Under the pieces are notes generated by a model, which saw only the letters and a list, made by a program, of their open reading frames with translations, did not search any database and was not told where the DNA came from. From contig NZ_JBPJSQ010000006.1 of the NCBI RefSeq assembly GCF_051192575.1, positions 124,001 through 188,000 of the forward strand: a DNA stretch of 64,000 nt. The letters run 5' to 3'. This document shows, piece after piece, positions 7,532 to 15,672 of this stretch (positions are counted from its first letter, which is position 1; each line of letters opens with the position of its first letter). The stretch is from Aestuariimicrobium soli. Its GTDB lineage: Bacteria > Actinomycetota > Actinomycetes > Propionibacteriales > Propionibacteriaceae. A program made the translations under genes and the position numbers.

Positions 7532-8496
7532 ACGTCGGACGAATCCGAGAGCCGTCGCGCGAGGTCGATGGCGGCCCTGATCCGCCCCCGCAGCACCGAC
7601 TCATTCCTCAGGTCGTCCCACGTCACCCGGACGACGACATGACCCAGGCTCCGCAGGGCGTCCTCGCGCTGTTTCTCCACCTTGAGGGCGCGGCTGATGT
7701 CGTCCGGCGTCATGCTTGACGGGTCCCCGTACTTGCCCATGCCGTCGACCTCGATCAGCACCGGATGGTCGATCAGCTTGAAGTCGCTGCGATAGGTGGT
7801 GCCGTCAACCCACACCTCGTACTGCGGGACGAACGGCAGATCCGTCGCTCGCAGGAACACCGCCATCCGGGTCTCTGCGGGACTCTCGTGACGGCCATCC
7901 GCATGGACGAGCGCCGCACGCACCGGCCCGATCCCTCGATATCCCTTCAGCCGGGCGACGGCCTCGTCCAGCTCATCGAAGGACACCAGCCCTTGATGCA
8001 GGGCAGCATCAGCGGCCACCAGTGCAGTCGTGGGAAGGGACTGTCGGGGCGCCGATCCCAGGCCGACCCCCACCACACAGTCGGCGACCCCCAGGACCGG
8101 CCAACCCTCGGGGGTGGTCGTCAGCTGCTGTCCGCGGCAGGTCTGGTGCACGATCACCCCGCTCGCCCGTCTGGCCTGGTCGTCGTGATCGCGGGTCAGG
8201 TGAACGTTGCCCAGATCGGCACCCCAGACCGGCAGCCCGTGCAGCAATGCGCCGCTGTGATGACTGGCTGCCGCTCGTCCGCCGAATCGACGAAGCACGG
8301 CCTTGGTGCGCAGCAGGTGTCGGCGCTCGGAGTCGACGGCCGGGATCTCGGCGATCGGTCTGTCGCGGAGGTAGGCACCCCAGGTCAGTCGCTCGAGCGT
8401 GCCCGAGCGCACCCAGCGCTTGATCGAGTTCTGGGAGTGCCCGCGACCGACGAGGTCGGCGGTCCACACGAGTTCAGGGGTGGTGTCGTCTGCCAT
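7498..8496 (-). CDS. AbiEi-antitoxin/DUF559-type protein with PD-(D/E)XK-like C-terminus
   Basis: This 332-residue protein resembles actinobacterial proteins annotated as AbiEi-family antitoxin-domain or DUF559 proteins. The N-terminal 50 residues look like a helix-turn-helix segment (LVGRGHSQNSIKRWVRSGTL). The C-terminal part contains a nuclease-like pattern, SDFKLIDHPVLIEVDGMGKY, with the spaced Asp, Glu-x-Asp and Lys of a Vsr/PD-(D/E)XK fold. No AbiEii-type toxin gene is adjacent, so a toxin-antitoxin role is not supported here. The last ten residues are encoded by the palindromic repeat, which also supplies the stop codon. The ATG at 8496 follows GGGGG. Confidence 0.7.
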   Translation of the reverse strand: MADDTTPELVWTADLVGRGHSQNSIKRWVRSGTLERLTWGAYLRDRPIAEIPAVDSERRHLLRTKAVLRRFGGRAAASHHSGALLHGLPVWGADLGNVHLTRDHDDQARRASGVIVHQTCRGQQLTTTPEGWPVLGVADCVVGVGLGSAPRQSLPTTALVAADAALHQGLVSFDELDEAVARLKGYRGIGPVRAALVHADGRHESPAETRMAVFLRATDLPFVPQYEVWVDGTTYRSDFKLIDHPVLIEVDGMGKYGDPSSMTPDDISRALKVEKQREDALRSLGHVVVRVTWDDLRNESVLRGRIRAAIDLARRLSDSSDVYRPSGNVRPA

Positions 8497-8548
8497 CCCC
8501 CGATTCTGTGCAGCCGAGGCGGGATGCACCAGACCCCTCCTGCAAGCC

Positions 8549-8587
8549 TGTGGACAACTCTCGGACCCGTCGTCCGCCTGTGGACAA
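8549..8587 (-). promoter_or_regulatory. two DnaA-box-like sites TTGTCCACA
   Basis: TGTGGACAA (TTGTCCACA on the minus strand) occurs at 8549-8557 and 8579-8587, exactly 30 bases apart, within a longer shared CCTGTGGACAACT. This matches the high-GC actinobacterial DnaA-box consensus. They lie upstream of the AbiEi/DUF559 gene. Confidence 0.45.
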
Positions 8588-8667
8588 CTGCTCGCGAGTC
8601 GCTGACCGGACGGACTTGGGTGTCGGCTTTGCGGACGCTGTTCGTCGCTCCCCCCGGCCCCCCGGAC

Positions 8668-8739
8668 GCAGACTCCCACCAAACGGTGCGACCCGCAGGA
8701 AAGTTCCTACCGGTCGCACCGTTTGGTGAGAGTTTGCGG
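8668..8739. repeat. 70-bp palindromic repeat, copy C (best preserved)
   Basis: The two arms are imperfect inverted copies (about 27 of 30 positions pair) around a CAGGAAAGTTCCT centre. The outer arms contain CACCAAACGGTGCGACC and its complement. It would form a long cruciform or RNA hairpin and lies downstream of the ABC exporter gene. Confidence 0.8.
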
Positions 8740-8788
8740 ATGCCAGGCGGCGCGGGACGAGGGCGCGAGCGGCTCAGAAGGGGCGACG

Positions 8789-10612
8789 TCAGGCGACGGC
8801 GGGCACCCGAGCCAGGCTCGCGTAGCGTCCACCACGGCTCACCAACTCCTCGTGGGTGCCCAACTCCACCACTCGTCCGTGGTCGAGCACGGCGATCTGG
8901 TCCGACTCGCGCACCGTCGAGAGCCGGTGAGCGATGGTGATCGAGGTGCGACCCACCGCCAGCGCATCGAGGGCCCGCTGCACCTCGCGCTCGGTGTCGT
9001 TGTCGAGGGCCGAGGTGGCCTCGTCCAGCACGATGATGCGCGGATTGCGCAGCACCACCCTGGCGATCGCGAGTCGCTGCTGCTCACCACCCGAGAACCG
9101 CTGCCCGCGCTCCCCGACGACCGTGTCGAGGCCCTGCGGCAGCGACTCGATCAGCGGTGCGATCTGCGCGGCCCGCAGCGCCTGCCACAGCTCTTCGTCC
9201 GTGGCACTGGCCTTGGCGAACAGCAGGTTGTCGCGGATGGTCGCGTGGAACAGGTAGGTCTCCTGGCTGACCACCCCCACGACGGACGACAGGTCGGCCA
9301 GCCGCATGCTGGTGATGTCGATGCCGTCGATGGTGATCCGCCCCGAGGTGGGGTCGGCCAGCCGCGCCACCAGCGAGGCGAGCGAACTCTTGCCCGAACC
9401 GGTCTCGCCCGTCAGCGCCAGCGACGTGCCCGCGGGCACCGTCAGGTTGACGTCGACGACCGCTGGCTCGTCGGCTCCGGGGTAGCTGAAGGTGACGTGC
9501 TCGAAGGCCACCTCGCCGCGCACCTCGGCCGGGTCGATCGTGACCGGGTGGGCCGGGTCGTCCACCTCGACGGGCAGGTCGAGGTAGCCGAAGATGCGGC
9601 TGAACAGCGCCATCGACGAGACAACCGAGACGCCCGTGTTGAGCAGGCCCATCACCGGCCGGAAGATGCCGCCCTGGATGGCGATGAAGGCGACCAGGGT
9701 GCCGATGGTGATGCCGTTGCGGATGCCGGGCAGGCCTGCGGCGAGGTACAGCACGGCGGGGATCGCCGCGAACACGATGCTCATGGTGGCCATGCGCCAT
9801 CGTCCCGCCAGCTGGGAGCGCACCTCGAGGTCGATCAGTTCGCTGGAGGTGTTCACGAAACGATCGGTGACCTGCTTCTGGGCACCCATCGTCTTGGTGA
9901 GCCGGATGCCCGAGATCGACAGCCCCTCCCCCACCTGCGAGAGCAGGTCGGCGAGGGTCCGCTGCTGGCGCGAGGTGATCTCGCGCCTGAGCACGGCCAC
10001 CTGCCGGGAGAAGAAGACGGCCAGCGGCAGCACGACGAGCGACACCAACGAGAGCCGCCAGTCGAGCATCACCATGGCCGCGGCCATCGCGATCACGGTG
10101 GTGAGGTTCGACGCGACCGAGGTGACGGTGTCGGTGACCACCGACTGCATGCCGCCGATGTCGTTGGTGATGCGCGACTGCACCTCGCCGGCGCGAGTGC
10201 GGGTGAAGAAGCCGACCGACTGCCGCTGCAGGTGGGTGAAGACGTCGGAGCGCAGCCGGTGCATGATCTTCTGCCCGATGACGGTCGACAGCCAGGTCTG
10301 CAGCACGTTGAAGACGGCCGCGAGCGCCGCGACGGCGACCATCGCGACCGTGCAGATCACCAGCAGCCGCAGGTTGCCGTCGGGCAGGGCGTGGTCGATG
10401 ATCTCGCGGGTCAGGAAGGGCGGCACGATGCCCAGCAGCGAGGCACCGACGAGCAGCCCCATCACCAGGGTCACCTGACCCTTGTTGGGGGCGAACAGTC
10501 GGGCGATCCGGCGCAGCGAGACGGGCGACTCGGCGAGTTGTTTGCGGTCGGCGGGATCGATCTTGCGGGGGCCCCAGCCCCCACCTCCGCCAGGGGGTGG
10601 CATCGCAGTCAT
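8789..10612 (-). CDS. ABC exporter, fused permease-ATPase (multidrug type)
   Basis: This 607-residue half-transporter has about six membrane helices (residues 60-340) followed by a nucleotide-binding domain. The domain has Walker A TGETGSGKSS, signature FSGGEQQR and Walker B IIVLDEATSALD. The N-terminus is rich in proline and glycine. It would work as a homodimer in the cytoplasmic membrane, exporting drugs or lipids. The ATG at 10612 has AGGAG at an ideal distance. It is divergent from a MarR regulator across a palindrome-rich 152-bp gap, which points to a regulated efflux pump. The substrate is unknown. Confidence 0.9.
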   Translation of the reverse strand: MTAMPPPGGGGGWGPRKIDPADRKQLAESPVSLRRIARLFAPNKGQVTLVMGLLVGASLLGIVPPFLTREIIDHALPDGNLRLLVICTVAMVAVAALAAVFNVLQTWLSTVIGQKIMHRLRSDVFTHLQRQSVGFFTRTRAGEVQSRITNDIGGMQSVVTDTVTSVASNLTTVIAMAAAMVMLDWRLSLVSLVVLPLAVFFSRQVAVLRREITSRQQRTLADLLSQVGEGLSISGIRLTKTMGAQKQVTDRFVNTSSELIDLEVRSQLAGRWRMATMSIVFAAIPAVLYLAAGLPGIRNGITIGTLVAFIAIQGGIFRPVMGLLNTGVSVVSSMALFSRIFGYLDLPVEVDDPAHPVTIDPAEVRGEVAFEHVTFSYPGADEPAVVDVNLTVPAGTSLALTGETGSGKSSLASLVARLADPTSGRITIDGIDITSMRLADLSSVVGVVSQETYLFHATIRDNLLFAKASATDEELWQALRAAQIAPLIESLPQGLDTVVGERGQRFSGGEQQRLAIARVVLRNPRIIVLDEATSALDNDTEREVQRALDALAVGRTSITIAHRLSTVRESDQIAVLDHGRVVELGTHEELVSRGGRYASLARVPAVA

Positions 10613-10702
10613 GGATGCTCCTTTCGACACATGGTTCCAGGGTCGGCCGGGTGGTCCGCACGCAGCGGTCGAAGGGACGATCGCCGGGGGCCCCACTTAG
10701 CC

Positions 10703-10738
10703 GAGGTAATAATGAGGTTACCTCACATTGTGGTGAGG
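10703..10738. promoter_or_regulatory. overlapping palindromes, probable MarR operator
   Basis: Three overlapping dyads lie between the divergent exporter and MarR genes: GAGGTAA/TTACCTC (10703-10724), TGAGGTTACCTCA (10713-10725) and CCTCAC/GTGAGG (10721-10738). MarR proteins bind such palindromes and repress both neighbouring genes until a ligand releases them. Confidence 0.6.
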
Positions 10739-10751
10739 AGCAACACCTCGC

Positions 10752-10757
10752 TACGAT
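10752..10757 (+). promoter_or_regulatory. -10 element (TACGAT) of the marR-like gene
   Basis: TACGAT ends seven bases before the ATG at 10765, consistent with leaderless mRNA. It lies just downstream of the palindromes, so operator binding would block it. Confidence 0.5.
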
Positions 10758-10764
10758 CATCCCC

Positions 10765-11190
10765 ATGAGCGACACCTCGGACGACCTCGGCGGTCTGCTG
10801 ATGCAGGCCACCCGGGGCATGCGTCGACGCTGGGCCGAGGCGCTCGAACCGGTCGGCATCTCGCCGCACGAGTTCCGGGCCCTGGCGACCATCGATCGCA
10901 CCGAGAACGCCCGCGTCGGCGTCGTTGCCCAGGAACTGCGCATCACTCCCCGCTCCGCCACCGAGGTGATCGACGCGCTCGAGCGGGCCACGCTGGTCAC
11001 CCGTGAACCAGACCCGACCGATCGCCGGGCGGTGGTCGTCCGGTTGACCGATCACGGACGAGCGGTGCTCGCGACCGCCGGCGCTGCCCGACGCGCGAGC
11101 CAGGAAGCCCATCTGGCGGGTCTGGACGAGGCCGAGCGCGAGCAGCTGGCGGCACTGCTTCGACGGGTGTTGGAGACCTCCGGGGACTGA
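10765..11190 (+). CDS. MarR-family transcriptional regulator
   Basis: This 141-residue winged-helix dimer has dimerisation helices at both ends. The recognition region is about residues 45-75 (VVAQELRITPRSATEVIDALE), followed by the family wing signature DPTDRRAVVVRLTDHG near residue 80. It probably represses itself and the divergent ABC exporter by binding the palindromes at 10703-10738. The start follows a TACGAT -10 by seven bases. The ligand is unknown. Confidence 0.9.
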   Translation: MSDTSDDLGGLLMQATRGMRRRWAEALEPVGISPHEFRALATIDRTENARVGVVAQELRITPRSATEVIDALERATLVTREPDPTDRRAVVVRLTDHGRAVLATAGAARRASQEAHLAGLDEAEREQLAALLRRVLETSGD

Positions 11191-11268
11191 CCGCCCCAGC
11201 GGGCCCCTCCTCCCCCGCTGCCCGCCACCCCCAAACCACGGATCGGCGGCAGAGCCCGATCCAAGGAG

Positions 11269-12948
11269 TCAGCGACCCTGACGCTGCTCCCGATACCAGC
11301 GCACCAGCGCCTGCGTCGAACCGTCCTGCGAGGCCAGCGCCTGATCGTCCCCGGCCACCGCCGGCGCGATCTGCAGCGCCAGCTTCTTGCCGAGCTCGAC
11401 CCCCCACTGGTCGAACGAGTCGATGCCCCAGACGACGCCCTGCACGAAGGTGATGTGCTCGTACAGCGCGATCAGCTGCCCCACCACCGAGGGGGTGAGC
11501 GCCGACGCCATGATCGAGGTGGTCGGACGATTGCCCTCGAACACCCGGGCCGGAACGATCGCCTCGGCCGTTCCCTCGGCTCGAACCTCGTCCGCCGTCT
11601 TGCCGAACGCGAGCGCGGCCGTCTGCGCGAAGAAGTTCGACAGGAACAACTCGTGCACGTCGTGCTCACCGTCACGCAGGGCGTGCGCGGGGTTGGCCAC
11701 GGCGATGAAGTCGGCCGGGATCAGTCGGGTGCCCTGGTGGATCAGCTGGTAGAAGGCGTGCTGGCCATTGGTGCCGGGCTCACCCCAGAACACCTCACCG
11801 GTGTCGGTGGTGACGTCGGTGCCGTCCCAGCGCACGGACTTGCCGTTCGACTCCATGGTCAGCTGCTGCAGGTAGGCCGCGAACCGGTGCAGGTACTGCG
11901 CGTACGGCAGCACGGCGTGGCTGGCGGCACCGTGGAAGTTGACGTACCAGACGTTCAAAAGCCCCATCAGCAGGGGCACGTTCTGCTCGGGCGAGGCGGT
12001 GAGGAAGTGCTGGTCGATGGCGTGGAATCCGGCCAGGAAGTCGGCGAAGTTGTCTCGTCCGATGGCCACGGCCACGGCAGTGCCGACGGCCGAGTCGACC
12101 GAGTAGCGGCCGCCCACCCAGTCCCAGAAGCCGAAGGCGTTCTCGGGGTCGATGCCGAAGGCTGCGACCTTGTCGAGCGCCGTCGAGACGGCCACGAAGT
12201 GCTTGCTGACGGCGTCGGCGCGGGCCTCGTCCGAGTCGTCGATGGCGCGGGAGGTGACCAGTCCGTCGAGCAGCCATGCCTTCGCCAACCGGGCGTTGGT
12301 CAGGGTCTCGAGCGTGGTGAAGGTCTTGGAGCAGACGATCACCAGCGTGGTCTCGGGGTCGAGGTCGGCCGTCTTCTCGGCGATGTCGGTGGGGTCGATG
12401 TTCGACACGAACCGGCAGCTGAGCCCCGCCTGCTTGTAGGGCAGCAGCGCCTCGTAGACCATCACTGGGCCGAGGTCGGAGCCTCCGATGCCGATGTTGA
12501 CGACCGTCTCGATGCGCTTGCCGGTGGCACCGGTCCACTCGCCCGACCGCACCCGGTCGGAGAACGCGTACACCTTCTCGAGGGTGGCGTGAACGTCGGC
12601 GACGACGTCCTGACCGTCGACGCTCAGGGTGGCGTCCGCGGGCAGACGCAGCGCGGTGTGTAGCACGGCGCGATCCTCGGTGACGTTGATGTGCTCGCCA
12701 CCGACCATCGCCTGCAGCCGGGTGGTGACACCGACCTCGTCGGCCAACGCCAGCAACTGCTCGCGCACCTCGTCGGTGACCCAGTTCTTCGACAGGTCGA
12801 CGTGCAGATCGCCCGCGTCGAGGGTGAACCGGGCCGCTCGCTCGGAGTCGTCCGCGAACCAGCCGCGCAGATCGGGCGTGAAGTCGTCGGCGAGGTCGGC
12901 CAGACGCTGCCAGGCCGAGGTGGTGGTGGGGTCAACCGGTGCAGTCAT
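11269..12948 (-). CDS. pgi: glucose-6-phosphate isomerase
   Basis: This 559-residue glycolytic enzyme interconverts glucose-6-phosphate and fructose-6-phosphate in the cytoplasm. Recognisable segments are NIGIGGSDLGPVMVYEALLPY near residue 150, the sugar-phosphate-binding SKTFTTLET near 206 and the active-site region GTNGQHAFYQLIHQGT near 393. The length is that of full bacterial Pgi. Downstream of the polyphosphate glucokinase product, it would take glucose-6-phosphate into glycolysis. The ATG at 12948 lies six bases after a minus-strand TAGTCT -10. Confidence 0.95.
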   Translation of the reverse strand: MTAPVDPTTTSAWQRLADLADDFTPDLRGWFADDSERAARFTLDAGDLHVDLSKNWVTDEVREQLLALADEVGVTTRLQAMVGGEHINVTEDRAVLHTALRLPADATLSVDGQDVVADVHATLEKVYAFSDRVRSGEWTGATGKRIETVVNIGIGGSDLGPVMVYEALLPYKQAGLSCRFVSNIDPTDIAEKTADLDPETTLVIVCSKTFTTLETLTNARLAKAWLLDGLVTSRAIDDSDEARADAVSKHFVAVSTALDKVAAFGIDPENAFGFWDWVGGRYSVDSAVGTAVAVAIGRDNFADFLAGFHAIDQHFLTASPEQNVPLLMGLLNVWYVNFHGAASHAVLPYAQYLHRFAAYLQQLTMESNGKSVRWDGTDVTTDTGEVFWGEPGTNGQHAFYQLIHQGTRLIPADFIAVANPAHALRDGEHDVHELFLSNFFAQTAALAFGKTADEVRAEGTAEAIVPARVFEGNRPTTSIMASALTPSVVGQLIALYEHITFVQGVVWGIDSFDQWGVELGKKLALQIAPAVAGDDQALASQDGSTQALVRWYREQRQGR

Positions 12949-12954
12949 GGCACC

Positions 12955-12960
12955 AGACTA
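12955..12960 (-). promoter_or_regulatory. -10 element (TAGTCT) of pgi
   Basis: Read on the minus strand, TAGTCT is six bases before the pgi ATG, another leaderless-type promoter. Confidence 0.45.
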
Positions 12961-13036
12961 TGACCCCGCCGTGGGCGCGAAGCCCGCTGCCAAGGGTTGG
13001 CGCGACAACACCTCGATGGCGGACGAGCTGCCGCGG

Positions 13037-14134
13037 TCAGCCCAGGGTGATGTGCACGTGGTCGTAGTGATTGGCCGTGGTCGAGCCTCGGTCAGACATC
13101 GGCCGCCAGCCGTCGCCGGCGCGCTGGGTCGTCCAGATCTGCTGGGCGTAGATCACCTCGGTGATGCCGAGCCGCGAGGCATTGGCCCGGGCCCACCGGG
13201 CCACCTCCCAGCCCGCCTGACCGCTGACCATCATGTCGACGGCGTGGCCGGAGCCGTGCTCGCCGGAATCGCCGGCGCGGTAGCCCCCGAACGAGGTGAT
13301 CGCCGGGAATCGCTGGCATGCCTCGAGGGCCGCCGCACGTCCGGCCGCGATGACACCGGCGGGCATCGACTTCGAGCACGAGCCGCTGGTGGTGCCCGAT
13401 GACGTGCCAACCGACCCGCTCGAGGAGGACGAGGAGGTGGCCGCCACCGGCTTCTCGGTGGACAGGTAGGCCTTGCTCACCCAGGCCGCCTTGCCCTTCC
13501 AGGTCACCTGTCGGTAGTCGCCGAACACGGCCGCGGTGGTCGCCAGCGCGGTACCGGGTGCCACCACCGTGACCACGGCCGAGGCCTCGGTCGGGGTGGC
13601 GCGGATGTTCAGGTTGGTGGTCGCGTAGCGGGTGCCGCGGGCCTTCCACAACACGGTGGGCCACTGGGGCGCCGCCGGGGTGGCGGTGGGCTTCTTGGTG
13701 GCCGGCTTCGCGGCGGTGGTGGCGGGCTTCGCCGGTGCGGTGACCTTCACGGCCGCCGCGGCCTTCACGGCGGCTTCGATGTCGGCAGTGTCCAGTCCCG
13801 AGGCCGAGGGCAGGGCACTGCGACGGCTCGAACGGTTCACCTGATCGGTGGCGCGAGCGGCGACGCTGGCCGTGGCCTGCGGTGAGTCCTGAGCCACCGT
13901 GGTCTCGAGGGACGAGTCGGAGCCGCGCACCGCGATCGCCCCGAGCGATCCGAGCAGCAGTGCGGCGGCGGTGATGGCCACTCCAACCTTGACGCGACGG
14001 CGGCCGCGCCACCCCTGCGTCGCGGGCTCGGTCTCCTCGAGGGCGTGCCGGGCGGCCGGTGCCGTGGTGTCGTCCGCGGGTTCGTCGGAGGCGTCGCGAC
14101 CCCGGCGGGGTGCGGTGGACTCTGACTGGCTCAT
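13037..14134 (-). CDS. membrane-anchored SH3-domain protein with peptidase-like C-terminus
   Basis: This 365-residue protein has a charged cytoplasmic N-terminus, one membrane segment (about 47-68) and an Ala/Pro/Lys-rich linker. A bacterial SH3 domain follows at about 170-235 (YATTNLNIRATP). The C-terminal domain, of the ARB_07466-like or M15-peptidase-like type (about 270-365), contains HGSGHAVDMM and NHYDHVHITLG, plausible metal-binding His/Asp residues. It probably acts outside the membrane on the cell wall. The start has AGAGGA upstream and is transcribed away from the small membrane gene at 14321. Hydrolytic activity is inferred, not shown. Confidence 0.75.
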   Translation of the reverse strand: MSQSESTAPRRGRDASDEPADDTTAPAARHALEETEPATQGWRGRRRVKVGVAITAAALLLGSLGAIAVRGSDSSLETTVAQDSPQATASVAARATDQVNRSSRRSALPSASGLDTADIEAAVKAAAAVKVTAPAKPATTAAKPATKKPTATPAAPQWPTVLWKARGTRYATTNLNIRATPTEASAVVTVVAPGTALATTAAVFGDYRQVTWKGKAAWVSKAYLSTEKPVAATSSSSSSGSVGTSSGTTSGSCSKSMPAGVIAAGRAAALEACQRFPAITSFGGYRAGDSGEHGSGHAVDMMVSGQAGWEVARWARANASRLGITEVIYAQQIWTTQRAGDGWRPMSDRGSTTANHYDHVHITLG

Positions 14135-14259
14135 GGGGTTCCTCTGCTTGACAGCGGTCGGTCGTCGGCGGCTCGCGCCACCCAACATCCTGAACATTCT
14201 CAGCGATTTTCTCAGCAAAACCAAATGATTCGAGCCGTCCGTGCGCCCGACGCGCTCAT

Positions 14260-14265
14260 TAGGGT
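14260..14265 (+). promoter_or_regulatory. -10 element (TAGGGT) of the 47-aa membrane protein gene
   Basis: TAGGGT about 56 bases before the GTG at 14321 would give a leader that includes the AAGGAGG ribosome-binding site. Confidence 0.4.
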
Positions 14266-14320
14266 GGGCCCATCCGCGGTCGACGGACGACCTGCGGCCA
14301 CCCGCGCAAGGAGGCGAACC

Positions 14321-14464
14321 GTGACCCAGTCAACCCCCGAGGTGGTGCTGATCGTGTTCGCCCTGGTCGTGGGGGCCGGGGTGATCATCTCGATCGGGTG
14401 GATGCTGCTGGCCCACGGTCGCACCGACGACGACGAGCCGACGGACTCGTTCATCGAGGACTGA
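14321..14464 (+). CDS. small single-pass membrane protein (47 aa)
   Basis: The GTG start is preceded by a strong AAGGAGG at good spacing, which is the main reason to accept this short gene. The product has one hydrophobic helix (about 8-31, VVLIVFALVVGAGVIISIGW) and an acidic C-terminal tail. I do not recognise a family. It stands alone between the SH3 protein and the iron importer. Confidence 0.65.
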   Translation: MTQSTPEVVLIVFALVVGAGVIISIGWMLLAHGRTDDDEPTDSFIED

Positions 14465-14538
14465 GCCGAGGACTGAGGGGCATCGAGGCCTGACGCCACC
14501 AAGGACTGATCCAGATGGCGGATTTCACAAACCTCAAC

Positions 14539-14570
14539 TTGCCTAATTGCCGCAGGTTAGGCAAGCCTTG
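14539..14570 (+). promoter_or_regulatory. DtxR/IdeR-type iron box
   Basis: The 19 bases at 14552-14570 match the DtxR consensus at about 13 positions, with an intact AGGTTAGGC half. A perfect dyad TTGCCTAA/TTAGGCAA (14539-14546 and 14557-14564) overlaps it. It ends five bases before the ATG of the ferric-binding protein, so iron-loaded regulator would block the promoter. Confidence 0.65.
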
Positions 14571-14575
14571 TCTGC

Positions 14576-15640
14576 ATGAGCTTCCGCCTGACCCGCCGCG
14601 CCCTTCTCGGAGCCGCCGCCACCACCGTCACCGCCGCCACCATGGCCGCGTGCTCGAGCCCGTCGGCCACCCCCTCGTCCGGCGGGTCGACCACCTCGGG
14701 AGCCGCCGCCGGCGGCACGCTGACCGTCTACAACGCGCAGCACGAGTCCCTGACCCAGGAGTGGATCGACGGCTTCACCAAGGCCACCGGCATCAAGGTC
14801 GAGGTGCGCCAGGGGTCCGACACCGAGATGGCCAACCAGCTGGTCGCCGAGGGTGACAAGTCGCCGGCCGACGTCTTCCTGACCGAGAACTCCCCCGCGA
14901 TGACCATCGTCGAGAACGCCGGCCTGTTCGCGCCCGTCAACGACGAGATCCTGAGCCAGGTGCCCGAGCAGTACCGCCCCACCACCGGCGCTTGGACCGG
15001 CATCGCCGCCCGCTCGACCGTCTTCGTCTACAACACCGACAAGCTCAACGAGTCGACGTTGCCCACCTCGATCATGGATCTCGCCAAGCCGGAGTGGAAG
15101 GGCCGCTGGGCCGCCTCTCCGTCGGGCGCCGACTTCCAGGCCATCGTCTCGGCCATCCTGCAGCTCAAGGGCGAGGACGAGACCCTTGCCTGGCTGAAGG
15201 CCATGAAGCAGAACTCGACCGCCATCAAGGGCAACTCGGCCGTGATGAAGGCCGTCAACGCTGGCGAGTTCGAGGGGGGCGTCATCTACCACTACTACTA
15301 CTTCGGCGACCAGGCCAAGGGTGGGCAGAACAGCGCGAAGGTCAACCTGCACTACTTCGGCAACTCCGATCCCGGGGCGTTCGTGTCGGTCTCGGGCGGC
15401 GGTGTGCTGAAGAGCTCGAAGAATGCCGACGCGGCCCAGCAGTTCTTGGCGCACATCACCGCCAAGGCCGGCCAGACCGTGCTCAAGGACGGCACCTCGT
15501 TCGAGTACCCGGTCGCCTCCGAGGTCGCGGCCAACGCCAAGCTCAAGCCCTTGTCGGAGCTGGGTGCGCCGAAGATCGACCCCGCGACCCTGAACAGCCC
15601 CAAGGTCGTTGAGCTCATGCAGTCGGCAGGACTTCTCTGA
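14576..15640 (+). CDS. ferric iron ABC transporter, substrate-binding lipoprotein
   Basis: This 354-residue FbpA/FutA-type protein would capture Fe3+ outside the membrane. The N-terminus has a twin-arginine motif (LTRRALLG) and a lipobox ending in cysteine at about residue 26 (TMAACSS). The mature domain starts GTLTVYNAQHESLTQEW, typical of the family, and a tyrosine-rich stretch (YHYYYFGD) near 240 fits iron-coordinating tyrosines. An iron box directly precedes it. No Shine-Dalgarno sequence is visible, so the mRNA may be leaderless. It is first of three transporter genes. Confidence 0.88.
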   Translation: MSFRLTRRALLGAAATTVTAATMAACSSPSATPSSGGSTTSGAAAGGTLTVYNAQHESLTQEWIDGFTKATGIKVEVRQGSDTEMANQLVAEGDKSPADVFLTENSPAMTIVENAGLFAPVNDEILSQVPEQYRPTTGAWTGIAARSTVFVYNTDKLNESTLPTSIMDLAKPEWKGRWAASPSGADFQAIVSAILQLKGEDETLAWLKAMKQNSTAIKGNSAVMKAVNAGEFEGGVIYHYYYFGDQAKGGQNSAKVNLHYFGNSDPGAFVSVSGGGVLKSSKNADAAQQFLAHITAKAGQTVLKDGTSFEYPVASEVAANAKLKPLSELGAPKIDPATLNSPKVVELMQSAGLL

Positions 15641-15672
15641 CGTCGACCACCCTGAGCCCGGGCCGGGACCGG

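Noticed and set aside
7498..8496. Complete AbiE toxin-antitoxin system
   Set aside because: No AbiEii-type nucleotidyltransferase toxin gene is adjacent on either strand.
8723..10768. 681-codon plus-strand open frame opposite the ABC exporter
   Set aside because: It is antisense to a gene with intact Walker and signature motifs; its product is an Arg/His/Gln-rich string with no domain, as expected from GC-rich shadow frames.
11197..11220. Terminator between the MarR gene and pgi
   Set aside because: CAGCGGG/CCCGCTG gives only a 7-bp stem with a 10-base loop and no T-run, too weak to call in such GC-rich DNA.
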